DNA of 64,000 nt from Siphonodentalium dalli (taxonomy: Eukaryota > Mollusca > Scaphopoda > Gadilida > Siphonodentaliidae): contig CP136061.1 in assembly GCA_032622095.1 (NCBI GenBank), positions 43,963,797 through 44,027,796 of the forward strand. Direction: 5' to 3'. Of this stretch, positions 45,589 through 55,689 are shown one piece after another. Under the pieces are notes generated by a model. That model was given only the letters and a program-made list of their open reading frames with translations. It had not been told where the DNA came from and searched no databases. Position 1 is the stretch's first letter. Every line of letters starts with the position of its first letter. The position numbers were made by a program, and so were the translations under genes.

Positions 45589-47295
45589 TTAATCGTCCGA
45601 ATTGTCATCACTTTCGTCAGAAGTTTCATTTGTTTCGTCCATGAATTTTTCTAGCATCGGTTTGTACTTTAATATTGACATTTTCACTGCATCACATTCT
45701 CCATAACCATTATTCAAATATTTGTCGACTTTATCCATGACTCTGTTGTGCAGAGTCCCATTGCGCAGCTGCAGATACGATACTATTGTCCAAGCATAAC
45801 CATTCATAAAGTGCTTCATATCTTTACTTTTAAGGTCCTTGTCAGCTTGTTCTTTTGCTTCTGTTTCTTTCGAACCATTTTCCTTATACGTGTCCACTTT
45901 ATCACTCCATTCCTCACGTGTTTTATCTATACTCTCATCACACAAACTTTTGAAGTATTCATCTTCATTCAATTTAAATTTAATTTTCTTATTCTGACTA
46001 TCATCCGTGTCCTCAGTTAATTTTCGTTTTAACTTATTTTCTTGACACCAGTTTTTTACATGTCTCTGAACATCATAATGATCTTCGAACAAAAGCCCGC
46101 AGTCATTACAAGGGTACGACATGTCTTCTCGAATGTCTATGTTTTGACGGTTCTTCTTATTAATTTCATCGAGCTCACCAGGTGGCCTTATGTCGTTAGT
46201 ATAGTCATTATGGTGACCCTGGGGCACAATATAATTATATGCTATGCCCTTCTGTTGACCAGGGAGTTCTCTGTCATCGTATTTCATCGCATTCTGTTGA
46301 CCCTGGGTCTCAGTGTCTTTTGTATGTTTTTTCATCCCATTCTGTTCATCTGGGTGTTCTCTGTCTTTTTGGAGATTATATTTCATGCCATTCCATTCAC
46401 CCATATGTTGGTTCGTGTCCTCTTTTAGTACATTCTGTCGCAGACGTAATGTGTCCGGTGTTGCGGCTTTTAAATCCACCAGTAGGTAACCGTACGGTTC
46501 ACTCGTCGCTTCCGAAAACTCTTGAACCATTCGCTGAGGACATTCAGGATACATCTGTCTTGATAATGTTGAAATTAATCCCTTGTCGATTGGGTTATTG
46601 AACAATACCAAATATTGACAATTTCGTCGTTGCGTTGGATCTTTGTTGTAGTAGAAATTCTGGTTCAAACTTATCAAAGATAAGTTCAAATGGTGACTTC
46701 CTTCGGAATGCAAATCATTAACTCTCTGGTCTTTTGATGAAGTTTGCATCAAGTCATCGAGTATAACTAGATTTGTATACCGGGGGTTGATAAGAGAATC
46801 CAAGTTTGCTGGTATTCCTCGTATAAAGTTGACCTGAGGGGTGACGGTATACTTTATTTCGTCATATAGGGGCTGCCAATATTTATAAAACCATATTATT
46901 CTGTCAGGTGCGGGTGATATTTTTGAGGCAGACTTTTGTAGCAAGGTTTTCACGAAGTATGTCTTACCACTAGATGTCGGTCCACTTACACATGCCGTGA
47001 ATGGATGCTTGAAAATAAAATCTTCTTGGACATTGGCCATTGGATCATCAAAGCAGGATGTTATGTCGCTTTGTTGCTGTTTCCCCTGCTGGTGTTGTAG
47101 TATCTGGTGTTGCTGTAATGGCTGTTGTTGTGGCTGATGATGCTGCTGCCTGTTGCTGCTACTGTTTGTTGCTGCTGCTTGGTGCTGCTGTTGTGGGTGT
47201 CGGTTAACAAACTCAGTGTGCTTAGATTGTATATGTCTTATCAAATCATGGTTCCGCACATACTCACTAGAGCAAATTGAACACTGGTGCTTCAT
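45589..47295 (-). CDS. Zinc-finger A32/FtsK-like DNA-packaging ATPase of the Polinton-like element
   Basis: 568 residues, uninterrupted. In viruses and Polintons this P-loop family pumps DNA into capsids. In order: a C2H2 zinc finger (C5, C8, H21, H26); a Gln/His-rich linker (34-75); the ATPase core with Walker A GPTSSGKT (105-112), Walker B VILDD (177-181) and a sensor-like SLNQNF...RRNCQYLVLF stretch (209-232), matching the Q...R-N signature of A32-type ATPases; six degenerate ~15-residue repeats (299-381, QQNAMKY type); a second finger of C2HC type (C396, C399, H412, C417); then an acidic/basic charged tail. The start at 47295 is chosen because the first finger begins at residue 5. It is longer than typical Polinton ATPases because of the fingers and tail. 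It is the only long gene in the element, and its intactness suggests recent activity or selection. A host-captured function is possible. Confidence 0.85.
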   Translation of the reverse strand: MKHQCSICSSEYVRNHDLIRHIQSKHTEFVNRHPQQQHQAAATNSSSNRQQHHQPQQQPLQQHQILQHQQGKQQQSDITSCFDDPMANVQEDFIFKHPFTACVSGPTSSGKTYFVKTLLQKSASKISPAPDRIIWFYKYWQPLYDEIKYTVTPQVNFIRGIPANLDSLINPRYTNLVILDDLMQTSSKDQRVNDLHSEGSHHLNLSLISLNQNFYYNKDPTQRRNCQYLVLFNNPIDKGLISTLSRQMYPECPQRMVQEFSEATSEPYGYLLVDLKAATPDTLRLRQNVLKEDTNQHMGEWNGMKYNLQKDREHPDEQNGMKKHTKDTETQGQQNAMKYDDRELPGQQKGIAYNYIVPQGHHNDYTNDIRPPGELDEINKKNRQNIDIREDMSYPCNDCGLLFEDHYDVQRHVKNWCQENKLKRKLTEDTDDSQNKKIKFKLNEDEYFKSLCDESIDKTREEWSDKVDTYKENGSKETEAKEQADKDLKSKDMKHFMNGYAWTIVSYLQLRNGTLHNRVMDKVDKYLNNGYGECDAVKMSILKYKPMLEKFMDETNETSDESDDNSDD

Positions 47296-47715
47296 TTATA
47301 CTTGACTAAAATGTCTCGGTATATGGATTTCCTTTATACAAATGTTCATTATAACCTAAAAATATGTCCTGTCCGTATGTTTGATAACTTTATGTAGATG
47401 AAATAGTCTGCCGGAGAAGCACTGTGTAGACGGGGAATCAACAGGTCTTGTCGGTAAGAGAGTCAGACGAGAAGTGAAGTCTCGGCTATTAAAACATAGT
47501 AATGCGATAGCGAACATCAAACGAGTCTGGGCACGCATATCTGTCAAAAGATACAATAGCCGTCATTGGTCAATCTATCCTCGGTATCACTTTTCGATTT
47601 ACAAAATCAATTTCACCGAGAGGTTCCCTCGTCATTTGTAGTAACGTAATTGCGGCGTTTTGGGGTATTTTACTGCGGCGGCGGTGCCGCCGCCGTTGTT
47701 GTTGCCGCCGCCGCC
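47296..47715. other. Upstream region of the ATPase gene
   Basis: The start codon is embedded in TATAAATG on the minus strand. Further out, next to the right TIR, is a GC-rich block of GCC/GGC triplets (47655-47716) in otherwise AT-rich DNA. No other gene is evident; a 66-codon minus-strand frame (47356-47556) has no motif. Confidence 0.45.
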
Positions 47716-48740
47716 GCAGGCATCGGTGGATACCCGATTGCCACATTTAGTGATCACGTGAAAAACTGATAAAATGTCCAAGTGACGTACTATATGTATG
47801 CATAACTCAATAAACTGTTAATACATAAGGTTGATAAAATTCTATTCATAACAACATCAAAGTAACTTCTATTATTGCGTGTATGAGCACATTCTGATCC
47901 GCTGTCGTTATTCATTCCATAACGTAATGTATCAGGCCAGTCGAAAATTGGTTGCTCGTCATCTTCATTATATATTGAAATTTTTGAAGTTTTTTGAAAT
48001 TTTTGAAGTTTTTGAAATTTTTGAAATTTTGAAATTTTTGAAATTTTTTCGAAGTTTTTGAAGTTTTTAAAATTTTTAAAATTTTTGATTTTTTTTTAAG
48101 TTTTGAAAGTTTTGGAAGTTTTTGAAATTTTTTGGACACGCTCAAATATCGTGACTGCTTTCAAAATAGTACAACATCTCAATACTTCCAATAATTCGCG
48201 ATAATGCACACCTGTCATATACTCAATAACTTCATCGGGATAGAGAAGTAAAGAATAAACGCTCTTTATTATTCATGTAAGAGTAATGGTGTCAAATTAT
48301 TTCAGGTATGACAATTATATGATGTATGGGTTGTGTCTGATTGATAAACACTGGAATGTATGCATTCATACCGATGGTCACAATGTCCAAAATTACAGCG
48401 ACTCGGACCTGTCCATACACATATAATTGGTATAAAGCTATTTCTAAACATCGATTAATAAAATTAACAGAGTTTCATGAAAAATATTTAAAATTTGTTT
48501 TGAACAAAAATAACGAAAGATATTACACGCAAATAATTTAAAAAAATTTATTACTGAGATTATCCGAAACCGAAAACTCATTATAAATTTTTGAGATTAA
48601 AACTTTTGTTTTTTTTTAAATTTTGAGAGAAAAAAAATTGGGTTTTGAATTTTTTTTTTTTGGGAATATTTTAGTACAAACAATTTTAGACCCAAAAATT
48701 CTATTTTTAGATGTGGGGTCAACGAGCCTCCCATACTACT
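47716..48740. repeat. Right terminal inverted repeat
   Basis: About 1,025 bp, complementary to 41252-42251. It carries the same outward-facing 66-codon frame (48341-48541, plus), identical in all residues to the left copy. This indicates that the two arms have stayed homogenised. Confidence 0.92.
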
Positions 48741-48868
48741 AACGTCACAACGTCTTGTCCAATCAAAGCGCGTTTCATATAATAATAAAACAGCTATAGC
48801 ATTGTTTCTTGGTTGATACGAGGAATTGCAACCTCGAAAGAGTGCGATAATTGTTAAAGTTTAGCTCT
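48741..48868. repeat. Remainder of 385-bp tandem copy 2
   Basis: It starts with the second AACGTC and continues as copy 1 from 40867 (GTCTTGTCCAATCAAAGCGCG, ATTGTTTCTTGGTTG, GTGCGATAATTG). The palindrome centre is missing. This confirms that the element split a single tandem copy. Confidence 0.92.
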
Positions 48869-50459
48869 AGTGTCAACTCCCTTGAAATACACCAATTTTA
48901 AAACATGGTCGTGGAAAATCGAACAAATCTTTCGCGAAATCGGATCTTCTACCACTTGGATTGGAAATTTTGTTCTGGCTAAATTAGTTTTCGAGGAACA
49001 GATCACCAATAGTGGGATTATACCGGTATTTGGTCAAACGTACTATGGGGCAAAAATACCCGGCCAGCAATACATATTATGGTCTCATTGTGTGCGTAAA
49101 TGACTATTCTATAGATAAATGTGCAACATCATGCCCAGATGCGCATATAAACCGACCAAGAGACCTGGTATATAGCAAGCAAAATGGCCGCATTGAAGGA
49201 CGCCATCTTGTCTGGAGTCTCTGTTGCCACTTTTTTTCTTGTTAACAACCAAACAATATTAGAGGATTCGAGAACAACATAATCATCGGTATTTTGTTGA
49301 TTTGTGGCAGATGTACATACATTTTCAAAATAAACTTGTTCGGGTACTCATTTTGACTACAGTACTACAGCCTATTCAAGTAAAAAACAGAGTGGAGACC
49401 ATATAGCAGCGGTTGTCCATATCAAACACTCAACCCTGAAAACTCTTCAACCGAACCAAGGTCATTGACTTGTTGAACAGTTTTCAGGTTAAGTAGTCAT
49501 AACATTGAGTTCATTTTATTTCTGCCAGCTTAATATGACCCCAACTCATCCCTGATTGACTCCGATTGAGTATGACATTTAGATACCGGGCCAACTAGGC
49601 GAGCGGCAAGTAACACAAAAAGCCACATTTAAGGAGTTTAATGCACCCCTGTACACATGGGATTGTGATGTTTTCGGAAAGCATGCCACGTTGGTCGTAT
49701 GATAAGCTCTGCTGTGGTGAATTGAAGTTGTGCCATTGGTTTGATGTTATTGAAATATATTTTAGTAAATGATGGAACACAAATATCTGCGCATCCCCCA
49801 CCCCACTACTGAATCTAAAACAGAATATAAAGTTAATAAATTTTCCCCATGCAGGAGGACCTGTGATTCCATCATTCAACTACATATTCGATATTTATTT
49901 CAGTCATCCATGCACCCAAGAATACTGGTCTCTAAATATCACACCTGATAGTTCGGTATTCCCTGTGATTACAATCCTATGTATATCCTACTGTGTCTGG
50001 GGTACAATATAGCACCCGATCATTTGGCCCAAAGAGAGATAACTATATATATGCACCCTTGTGCAGCTTATTTACAAACTCTATAATGTTAATATGGACC
50101 AGGACGCAACGACGCATGTCAAGGTCAAACTTGTACATTATATACACGAAACAATATTCGTATGAAACATTAGTCAGTGGAGTGGAGGTACTACTATACC
50201 TTAATTTACAGTAATTTAGCAACTGTCGGGGATTACTCGATCATAATAAATACATGTATCTTGTATAATCGTTGATTATTTGCCCTGCTATTCAATATAC
50301 CGTACTGACCTAGCTGTCGCCCATCACAATTTCAAAGTAAAATGTGCGACTTCCGGCGCGAAACTGATAGTTACACTGACATAGGAAAGTTTTCAACGAT
50401 GAATACAGTTTATATCAGCAAAATGAGGACATCGATAATTGTGATAACATTATCCGAAA
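48869..50459. other. No gene recognised
   Basis: It contains short frames (48870-49103 and 49012-49245 plus; 49595-49879 minus) without motifs. Nothing repeats clearly within the window. Confidence 0.45.
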
Positions 50460-50507
50460 ATGGACTGCAGAAAGAGTCTGACTGCATGCCCCTTTAATAA
50501 TTTCGTC

Positions 50508-50693
50508 ATCATTGTGATGACAAAATCTAAGGGCCGCCCCATGGAGACGTTTATCGCTAGAAAACTGGACGTTTCTAGTCGAAATCTAAAGAGCATCGCT
50601 CGGGCGACAACTGAACTTACAGCGCGAGAATCGGAGCGAAAACATAAATCAGCGTTTTCAACATTTTGCTGGCTTATTTTGGCAGCACAATGA
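50508..50693 (+). other. Coding-like basic open frame, unrecognised
   Basis: From an ATG near 50517 the frame reads MTKSKGRPMETFIARKLDVS and continues ~40 residues to a stop at 50693. It is rich in Arg and Lys and less AT-rich than its surroundings. It could be a first exon or chance. No domain is recognised. Confidence 0.25.
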
Positions 50694-50752
50694 TCGGGGA
50701 ACATGTCCCGGTTGACGCTAGAGGTAACCGTTAACACAATATGTTATTAAAC

Positions 50753-50880
50753 TTACCTTATGTCTGTGTTTTTAAGTTTTTCGGCTGTTAAATTTGAAAA
50801 TTGCTCGACCGACAAGCGGAATAACTCACAACTGAATCGACATTTGATCGGGCGGAGTGAGTTTTCGTGGAACATATCTC
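50753..50880 (-). other. Exon-like segment, inverted copy of 39880-39999
   Basis: The minus-strand frame contains CRFSCELFRLSVEQFSNL, then TAEKLKNTDI and a good donor ATAAG|GTAAGTTT at about 50757. Its nucleotide core GTGAGTTATTCCGCTTGTCG matches the plus-strand copy at 39920, and similarity continues into the intron side. It is either a repeat-borne exon or a duplicated gene fragment of unknown function. Confidence 0.5.
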
Positions 50881-50960
50881 CCAAAGTGATGCCCAGTTTG
50901 AATGAATTGCTTGGCAATTTGTGTGGGGGTGCGATACCTGGATGGGGCGTGCTCGCCACC

Positions 50961-51892
50961 TACCCCACACGCCCCAAGTTTCTTCCGATTCTCTTATGAA
51001 GACCAAGTTAACTGACTTTTGTTTTGAGTCTAATTTTGCCAACTATTTTCGGTATAAAACTGCAGGTTTATAATGACTTCAGAGTGTGTCCATTGCATGA
51101 ATCATCCGAAATGTAGCCCTGCAGTACGTTATCTGGGCTTTTGGTTGATAGTATAACGGAGGAGAGATAACTCTATATTCTGGAAATATAAAAAACGAAA
51201 ATAACACATGAACTGGTACTGTATAAGATTATTAGTTTGCCAGGTCAATAACATAAACTAAGAAGGCATTGATTTTCTTTGTAAACGTCGAGTGGTGATT
51301 ATGTGCAGGAAACAATTCCAGCAAGAGGTCGTCGATAGATATATAGTGCTGCTACCAAAACATATGTGCATGTGAATTCCATATTGTTTAATTGTCCGGA
51401 ACTAGAAAAACAAGTTTCCGCAACAAGAAGTATGTTTTACTTATATTAGTTTGTGGATACAAATACGTTGTTGTATAATTAAAAGTAGGGTAAACATTTG
51501 TGCTAAAATCGTGATCGTTCGTTACGGAATACAAAATTTAGTCCGGCCGCCAAGTCACAAATGCTTGTTTTCGCGTATAAAGTTTTTGCTCAGTGGATTC
51601 CCGTGGTCCAGAGCACAGTTCTGAATAATCCACCGGCTGACCAGCCTTTGGGATTATGAGAAATTTGTGTTACATCAAGATGTAGGTCAAAATGGCCATC
51701 TTTGCCACAAAGAGATGGTTTATATCGGAAACGAAACAGAATATCATCACAGTAGCACAATGATTAAGTTCCTAGGACCTCTTTGTATTATTTCAACCGA
51801 GTTTATGATGGGGTATTTCGGTGCACCCCATCAATTATACGTGATCTGCTTAAGTGTACCCAATGCACTGCTGAAAGGGATATTGAACTTCA
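50961..51892. other. No feature seen
   Basis: AT-rich; short overlapping frames only. Confidence 0.4.
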
Positions 51893-52390
51893 GAACTGGT
51901 GTGCCTGTCGGTCCAATTGTGTTCCCTTGCTGTATGTCGGTGTACATACACCGTCGATTACAAGTCATTTGCATAACATTCACCCGACTAGTTTTGTTAT
52001 AATTAGAGTTATACAGCGTTCTGGAGAATCTGCTGAACTGTACCCTATGGACTGCCTAACCGGATTTTGAACTGCTAACTATGGTGGGGGTCATCAAATG
52101 GTGTTCCTTCCCTGTATTTGGATATAACCAATAGATTACATGTCATTTGCACAACCTACGACTGGCTATCTTCGTTATAATTTAGTTAAACTTCGTTCGG
52201 GCGAATCTGCTGAATTTCAGCCGATAACCTGTTGAACGTGATTTTGAAACATTGAACTGAGCTGGAAGTCGGTCGAATGATGGCCTCTCCTGGTATTTGG
52301 ATATGCCTATTCGATTGCAGGTCTTTTGCATAACCCACGCACGATTGTTGTTATAATTGAGTTAAACCCCATCGGTTACTAATCACCTGC
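51893..52390. repeat. ~185-bp degenerate tandem repeat, three copies
   Basis: Starts near 51893, 52067 and 52252, each with TTGAACT...GGT, a GTATTTGGATAT-like block, GATTACAAGTCATTTGCATAA, a GTTATAATT motif and an AATCTGCTGAA block. The copies are considerably diverged. Confidence 0.75.
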
Positions 52391-52689
52391 ACCCGGCCCC
52401 AACGAGTGAAGTGGCATAACATCGTTTAGCTCAACCGGGTGGTTCTTCTCACTACATGGGTGAAATAAACTCCAAACGAGTAATACTCCAAACGAGAACA
52501 TATATTGATGTGGTATTGAACCAATGTGATAATTTTGATATATATTTATGTTTATCGCCGAACAACCAAGATTATCTGATGTCGCAAAATTCCGTGGTAA
52601 ATAAAAACTTTGATAATGACGTGTGTACATGGCTGAATTAATGATTATGATACACCTGTTACTAATCCTACGTTAGATCAATTACTTAA

Positions 52690-53515
52690 AGAGAGTAACG
52701 CGAGACAACCTGAATAACGGAAAAGAACAGTCGACATTTCTCGTTATGAATTGAGACATAAGATTCAGAATTGAAAACCCAAAAGAAATCTTACATACAA
52801 GTCTTGGGTTGGAGATTAGATCAATGGTTGAGGCCGGCGTGAAAGGACCTATACCCATTGTTACTGCAAACATAGCAGATATAGTAGTTAGCCAGGTTAC
52901 CAATGCAATGAACCTCCATAAAGAAATTAAGGGTCTAAAAGAGAAACTAAAAGTGTAAGAGGATAAAAACAAAATGCCGGGTTCACATGCTAAAAATTTG
53001 GAAGCCAAATTAGAAACAAACACGAACGATATGGCAGAGGAAGCAGCCTGATATTTATAAATGTGCCTGTTCCTGATAATGCCACTAATTCCTGGAATGT
53101 GATTGCCAACCAAATGATAAAACAATTATATAAAGACAAACTAAACATCACCCTTCAAAACATAGAAATGAACAAAGTTCATCCTGTCTGCAAGGCCCAA
53201 AAACAGAAGCAAATGGTCCAGATAATGATTCTGATGACAGTGCCAGTGCAGAAATAAGAAGTGTTGCCTATAAGAAAGACAAAACTTTCAACATAATCAC
53301 GCGCTTTAATGACATCAGGCAAGACATATGTAGCACAATAAACAACTAAGAGGGAAGTCTAAAGTAATTATATGCGAGAATCTAACCAGGGAGAGACAGG
53401 CAGTGGTAAAACAGCAGGTAGACCATATGAAGCAACTTGCTCTCCATTCCTTTTGGACTCAAAATGGGAACATATTCAAACTAGCGGCGACATGTCAAAA
53501 GGATGGATGAAGAAA
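52690..53515 (+). pseudogene. LINE ORF1-like fragment
   Basis: Broken frames contain a coiled-coil-like stretch (NLHKEIKGLKEKL near 52910; KNLEAKLETN near 53000). An FINVPVP-x-N...NSWNVIANQM segment follows (53055-53115), and then, after frameshifts, KVIICENLTRERQ and FWTQNGNIFK (53360-53480). A coiled coil followed by an RRM-like segment and an E-x-LT-x-x-R...WT-x-NG-x-I motif is the layout of L1/CR1-type ORF1 nucleic-acid-binding proteins. It precedes a reverse transcriptase fragment on the same strand. Confidence 0.65.
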
Positions 53516-53849
53516 TAATTGCACAGCTACCAATCCACTCTTGATGGAGATGAGTCAATGTCATAATTACACTAAATCAATATTGGTCAATAAAGTCCCT
53601 ATGTACATTTGTTGTCATCTCTTTCAGAAATGTGCAGAATGAATGTTTATCAGAATGTTTCATAATTAATTTTCTTTTCCTACAAAATAACACAAACAAC
53701 TCAAATCCATTTAGCAGTTAATACTCATATTGTGAATATATTCCTTCGAAAATCAGCATCAACACCGAATACTACTGACCAAAGTATAAAATGATACCAA
53801 ATCACTATCTCAATTAGAAAACATTATGAAAATCTATTTAGAAAGTAAG

Positions 53850-54645
53850 ACTCATACATCTAATAAAAATACTATTCAACCTTGGTTTGATAATATAATA
53901 AAAAACATATTCGGAAACGCGATCGCCTCAGAAAAAATCTTCCTAGTGCCTGGGATAAATATAAAGCAAACCTCAATAGAACAAATAATTTGAAAAAGTC
54001 AGCAAAAGAGAAATATTTAGCAAGCCTTGACGACAAATTGAAAGTAAATGAACCCAAACAATTCTGGCATGTCGTTAAACAATTACTTAATAATTTCTAC
54101 AATTAATGACGAGAAAATTCATATATTAAACTTCAACAACAGAATATTTGAGGTCGATTGTTAGAAAGCACAGGTTTTAAATTCAATTTTCGTACGAAAT
54201 GGTAAATTAGAAAATGAAAATCCTCATTACCGAAATTTGCATAAGGAACAACCGAAAAAATAGAAGAAATCAAAACTACTGAGGAAGACATATCCAAGAT
54301 TGTTTTAAGTTTACAGACAAATAAAGCCACGGGCACTGATGGTATAAGTGACACAAATTATAAAGGAAACACATGGCTCTGTTTGCAAACCACTTAAAAT
54401 AATTATCAATTAATCTTTAAAGAGCTGTTGTTTCACTGCAGCGTGAAAGAAAGCCGATGTGATGCCCCTCTTTAAAAAGGGTGATCAGCATTATCCTTTA
54501 AATTACCGTCCGATATATCTTATATGTTGTGTCGGCTATGTACTAGAGAGAATAGTTTTTAATGAAATTCTAAGCCATTTAAAAACTCATAATCTTTTAT
54601 AAAAGCAACTATCTGGATTTATAGCTGGTGATAGTTTGTTTGCTT
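53850..54645 (+). pseudogene. LINE reverse transcriptase, N-terminal part
   Basis: With several frame changes the strand reads RLRKKF...KYKANLNRTNNLKK, KQFWHVVKQLL, ISKIVLSLQTNKATGTDGI (54290-54345), LFKKGDQHYPLNYRPI (54465-54515), ERIVFNEILSHL and LSGFIAGDS (54610-54635). These are the linker, fingers and early palm blocks of a CR1/Jockey-like ORF2. The endonuclease is missing, and there is no room for it between 53515 and 53850. The remainder of the polymerase appears at 58408 and 59440, interrupted by other repeats. Confidence 0.75.
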
Positions 54646-54649
54646 GATT

Positions 54650-54870
54650 AGGATTTTCAGTCATTTCAGTCGTTAGGCCACATCACAACTGAGAAAACTG
54701 AATCAGAATTAAGCGAAGCAACTGTGCATAGACGTAACCGTGATTGATTGATTGACTGGGGTTCAACGTCGTTTTAGCAATAAAGCCATATCACGACGAG
54801 AGGAAACAGATTATCAAAATCGAGGGAAGCAACTGCGATTAGAAATGACAGAGAATTAGACTAAAATGAA
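54650..54870. repeat. Two copies of a GTCGTT...GCCATATCACGACGAG repeat
   Basis: AGTCGTTAGGCCACATCACAAC (54675) and CGTCGTTTTAGCAATAAAGCC (54770) head two similar ~95-bp segments, both continuing AGAATTAAGCGAAGCAACTG-like. The second follows GATTGATTGATTGACTGGGG, a dispersed repeat style also seen at 600 and 3815. Confidence 0.65.
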
Positions 54871-55689
54871 ACAATATATATACAAATAAAAACACCCAAA
54901 TCAGCGTGTGACTGCTCGATTGGGGCCATAACAATTAAGAAACTGACCATTGTGCAAACACAGCATATAAAATATAATATCAAAACCGATAGCAACACTA
55001 CATGTAGTTTGAAAACAGCAAATATAAAACCTACGTGAAATGTTTTCATCAAATATAATTAATTTATTAAGACGTCTGCATATCGAAATATTCAGAAAAC
55101 CTGACAACGTTGCTTTCTGGATGAGTGGTAATATATTTATAATTTCTGTTGAATCTGCCGTGGGTCTTTATCAATTAATCAAGTAGACAATCGGGTGGTT
55201 GACTCAGTAGGTGACCCCTCGCCCAAAAGTCAGCATCCCCCCACGCCTGTATACGGGAGTCTTTGTCCTGTTCATACAAAATTTGCCCTTTAGCTGGAAG
55301 CATCTTATCATACTTTGCAAATTTAATGCTCAACCTCTGCTTCTGAGAGTCAAAAGACTAGACAGACCTTGGAGAGTTTTGTTTTGGAAAAATGGGATCA
55401 ACTTCCTTAGTTGGTTTCGGAGCAAACGTAAAAACTGCAGTAGCTGTATCCATTGCCTGTGAACCAGGTTCTGGAACAGGAGAAATATCATTCTCTTTAA
55501 CATATTTCAATTGTCCAGCAATGCATTGTTGCGTTTTATCAATGACAAAGATAGAAGGTCGTTTAACGTTTGGGTCAAAGCCAAGAACCAAGTACTGAGA
55601 GAATACCACAGCATCATTGGAACTTGGTGAGTCATCATTCTTACGTTGTTGTTTTTTTTTTAGTTGCCATATGAAAAGCAATAAATCGT
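54871..55689. other. No gene recognised
   Basis: A minus-strand frame of 107 codons (55358-55681) contains FSQYLVLGFDPNVKRPSIFV but matches no family I know. It adjoins the end of a minus-strand LINE and may be unrelated repeat DNA. Confidence 0.35.

Larger units (their letters stand above)
41252..48740. mobile_element. Polinton/Maverick-like element (7,489 bp), non-autonomous
   Basis: The ends read AGTAGTATGGGAGGCTCG and CGAGCCTCCCATACTACT, continuing as terminal inverted repeats of ~1.0 kb. The direct repeat AACGTC flanks the element (41246-41251 and 48741-48746). Polintons are known for long TIRs starting 5'-AG and for 6-bp target duplications made by a retroviral-type integrase; all three traits are met. 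Autonomous Polintons are 15-20 kb and encode integrase, protein-primed DNA polymerase B, protease, packaging ATPase and capsid proteins. Here only an A32/FtsK-type ATPase gene (45589-47295, minus) is visible. A TTAA MITE and a palindrome are nested inside. Confidence 0.85.

Noticed and set aside
46042-46601. Plus-strand frames of 120-128 codons opposite the ATPase gene
   Set aside because: Antisense shadows of the intact minus-strand ATPase gene.
41252-48740. Ordinary MITE or hAT/Tc1 element interpretation of the Polinton-like element
   Set aside because: The 6-bp duplication, ~1-kb TIRs starting AG and a packaging-type ATPase do not fit hAT (8 bp) or Tc1/mariner (TA).
50450-50737. 95-codon minus-strand frame
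   Set aside because: Antisense to the more coding-like basic plus-strand frame; no motif in either, so only the latter is listed, at low confidence.
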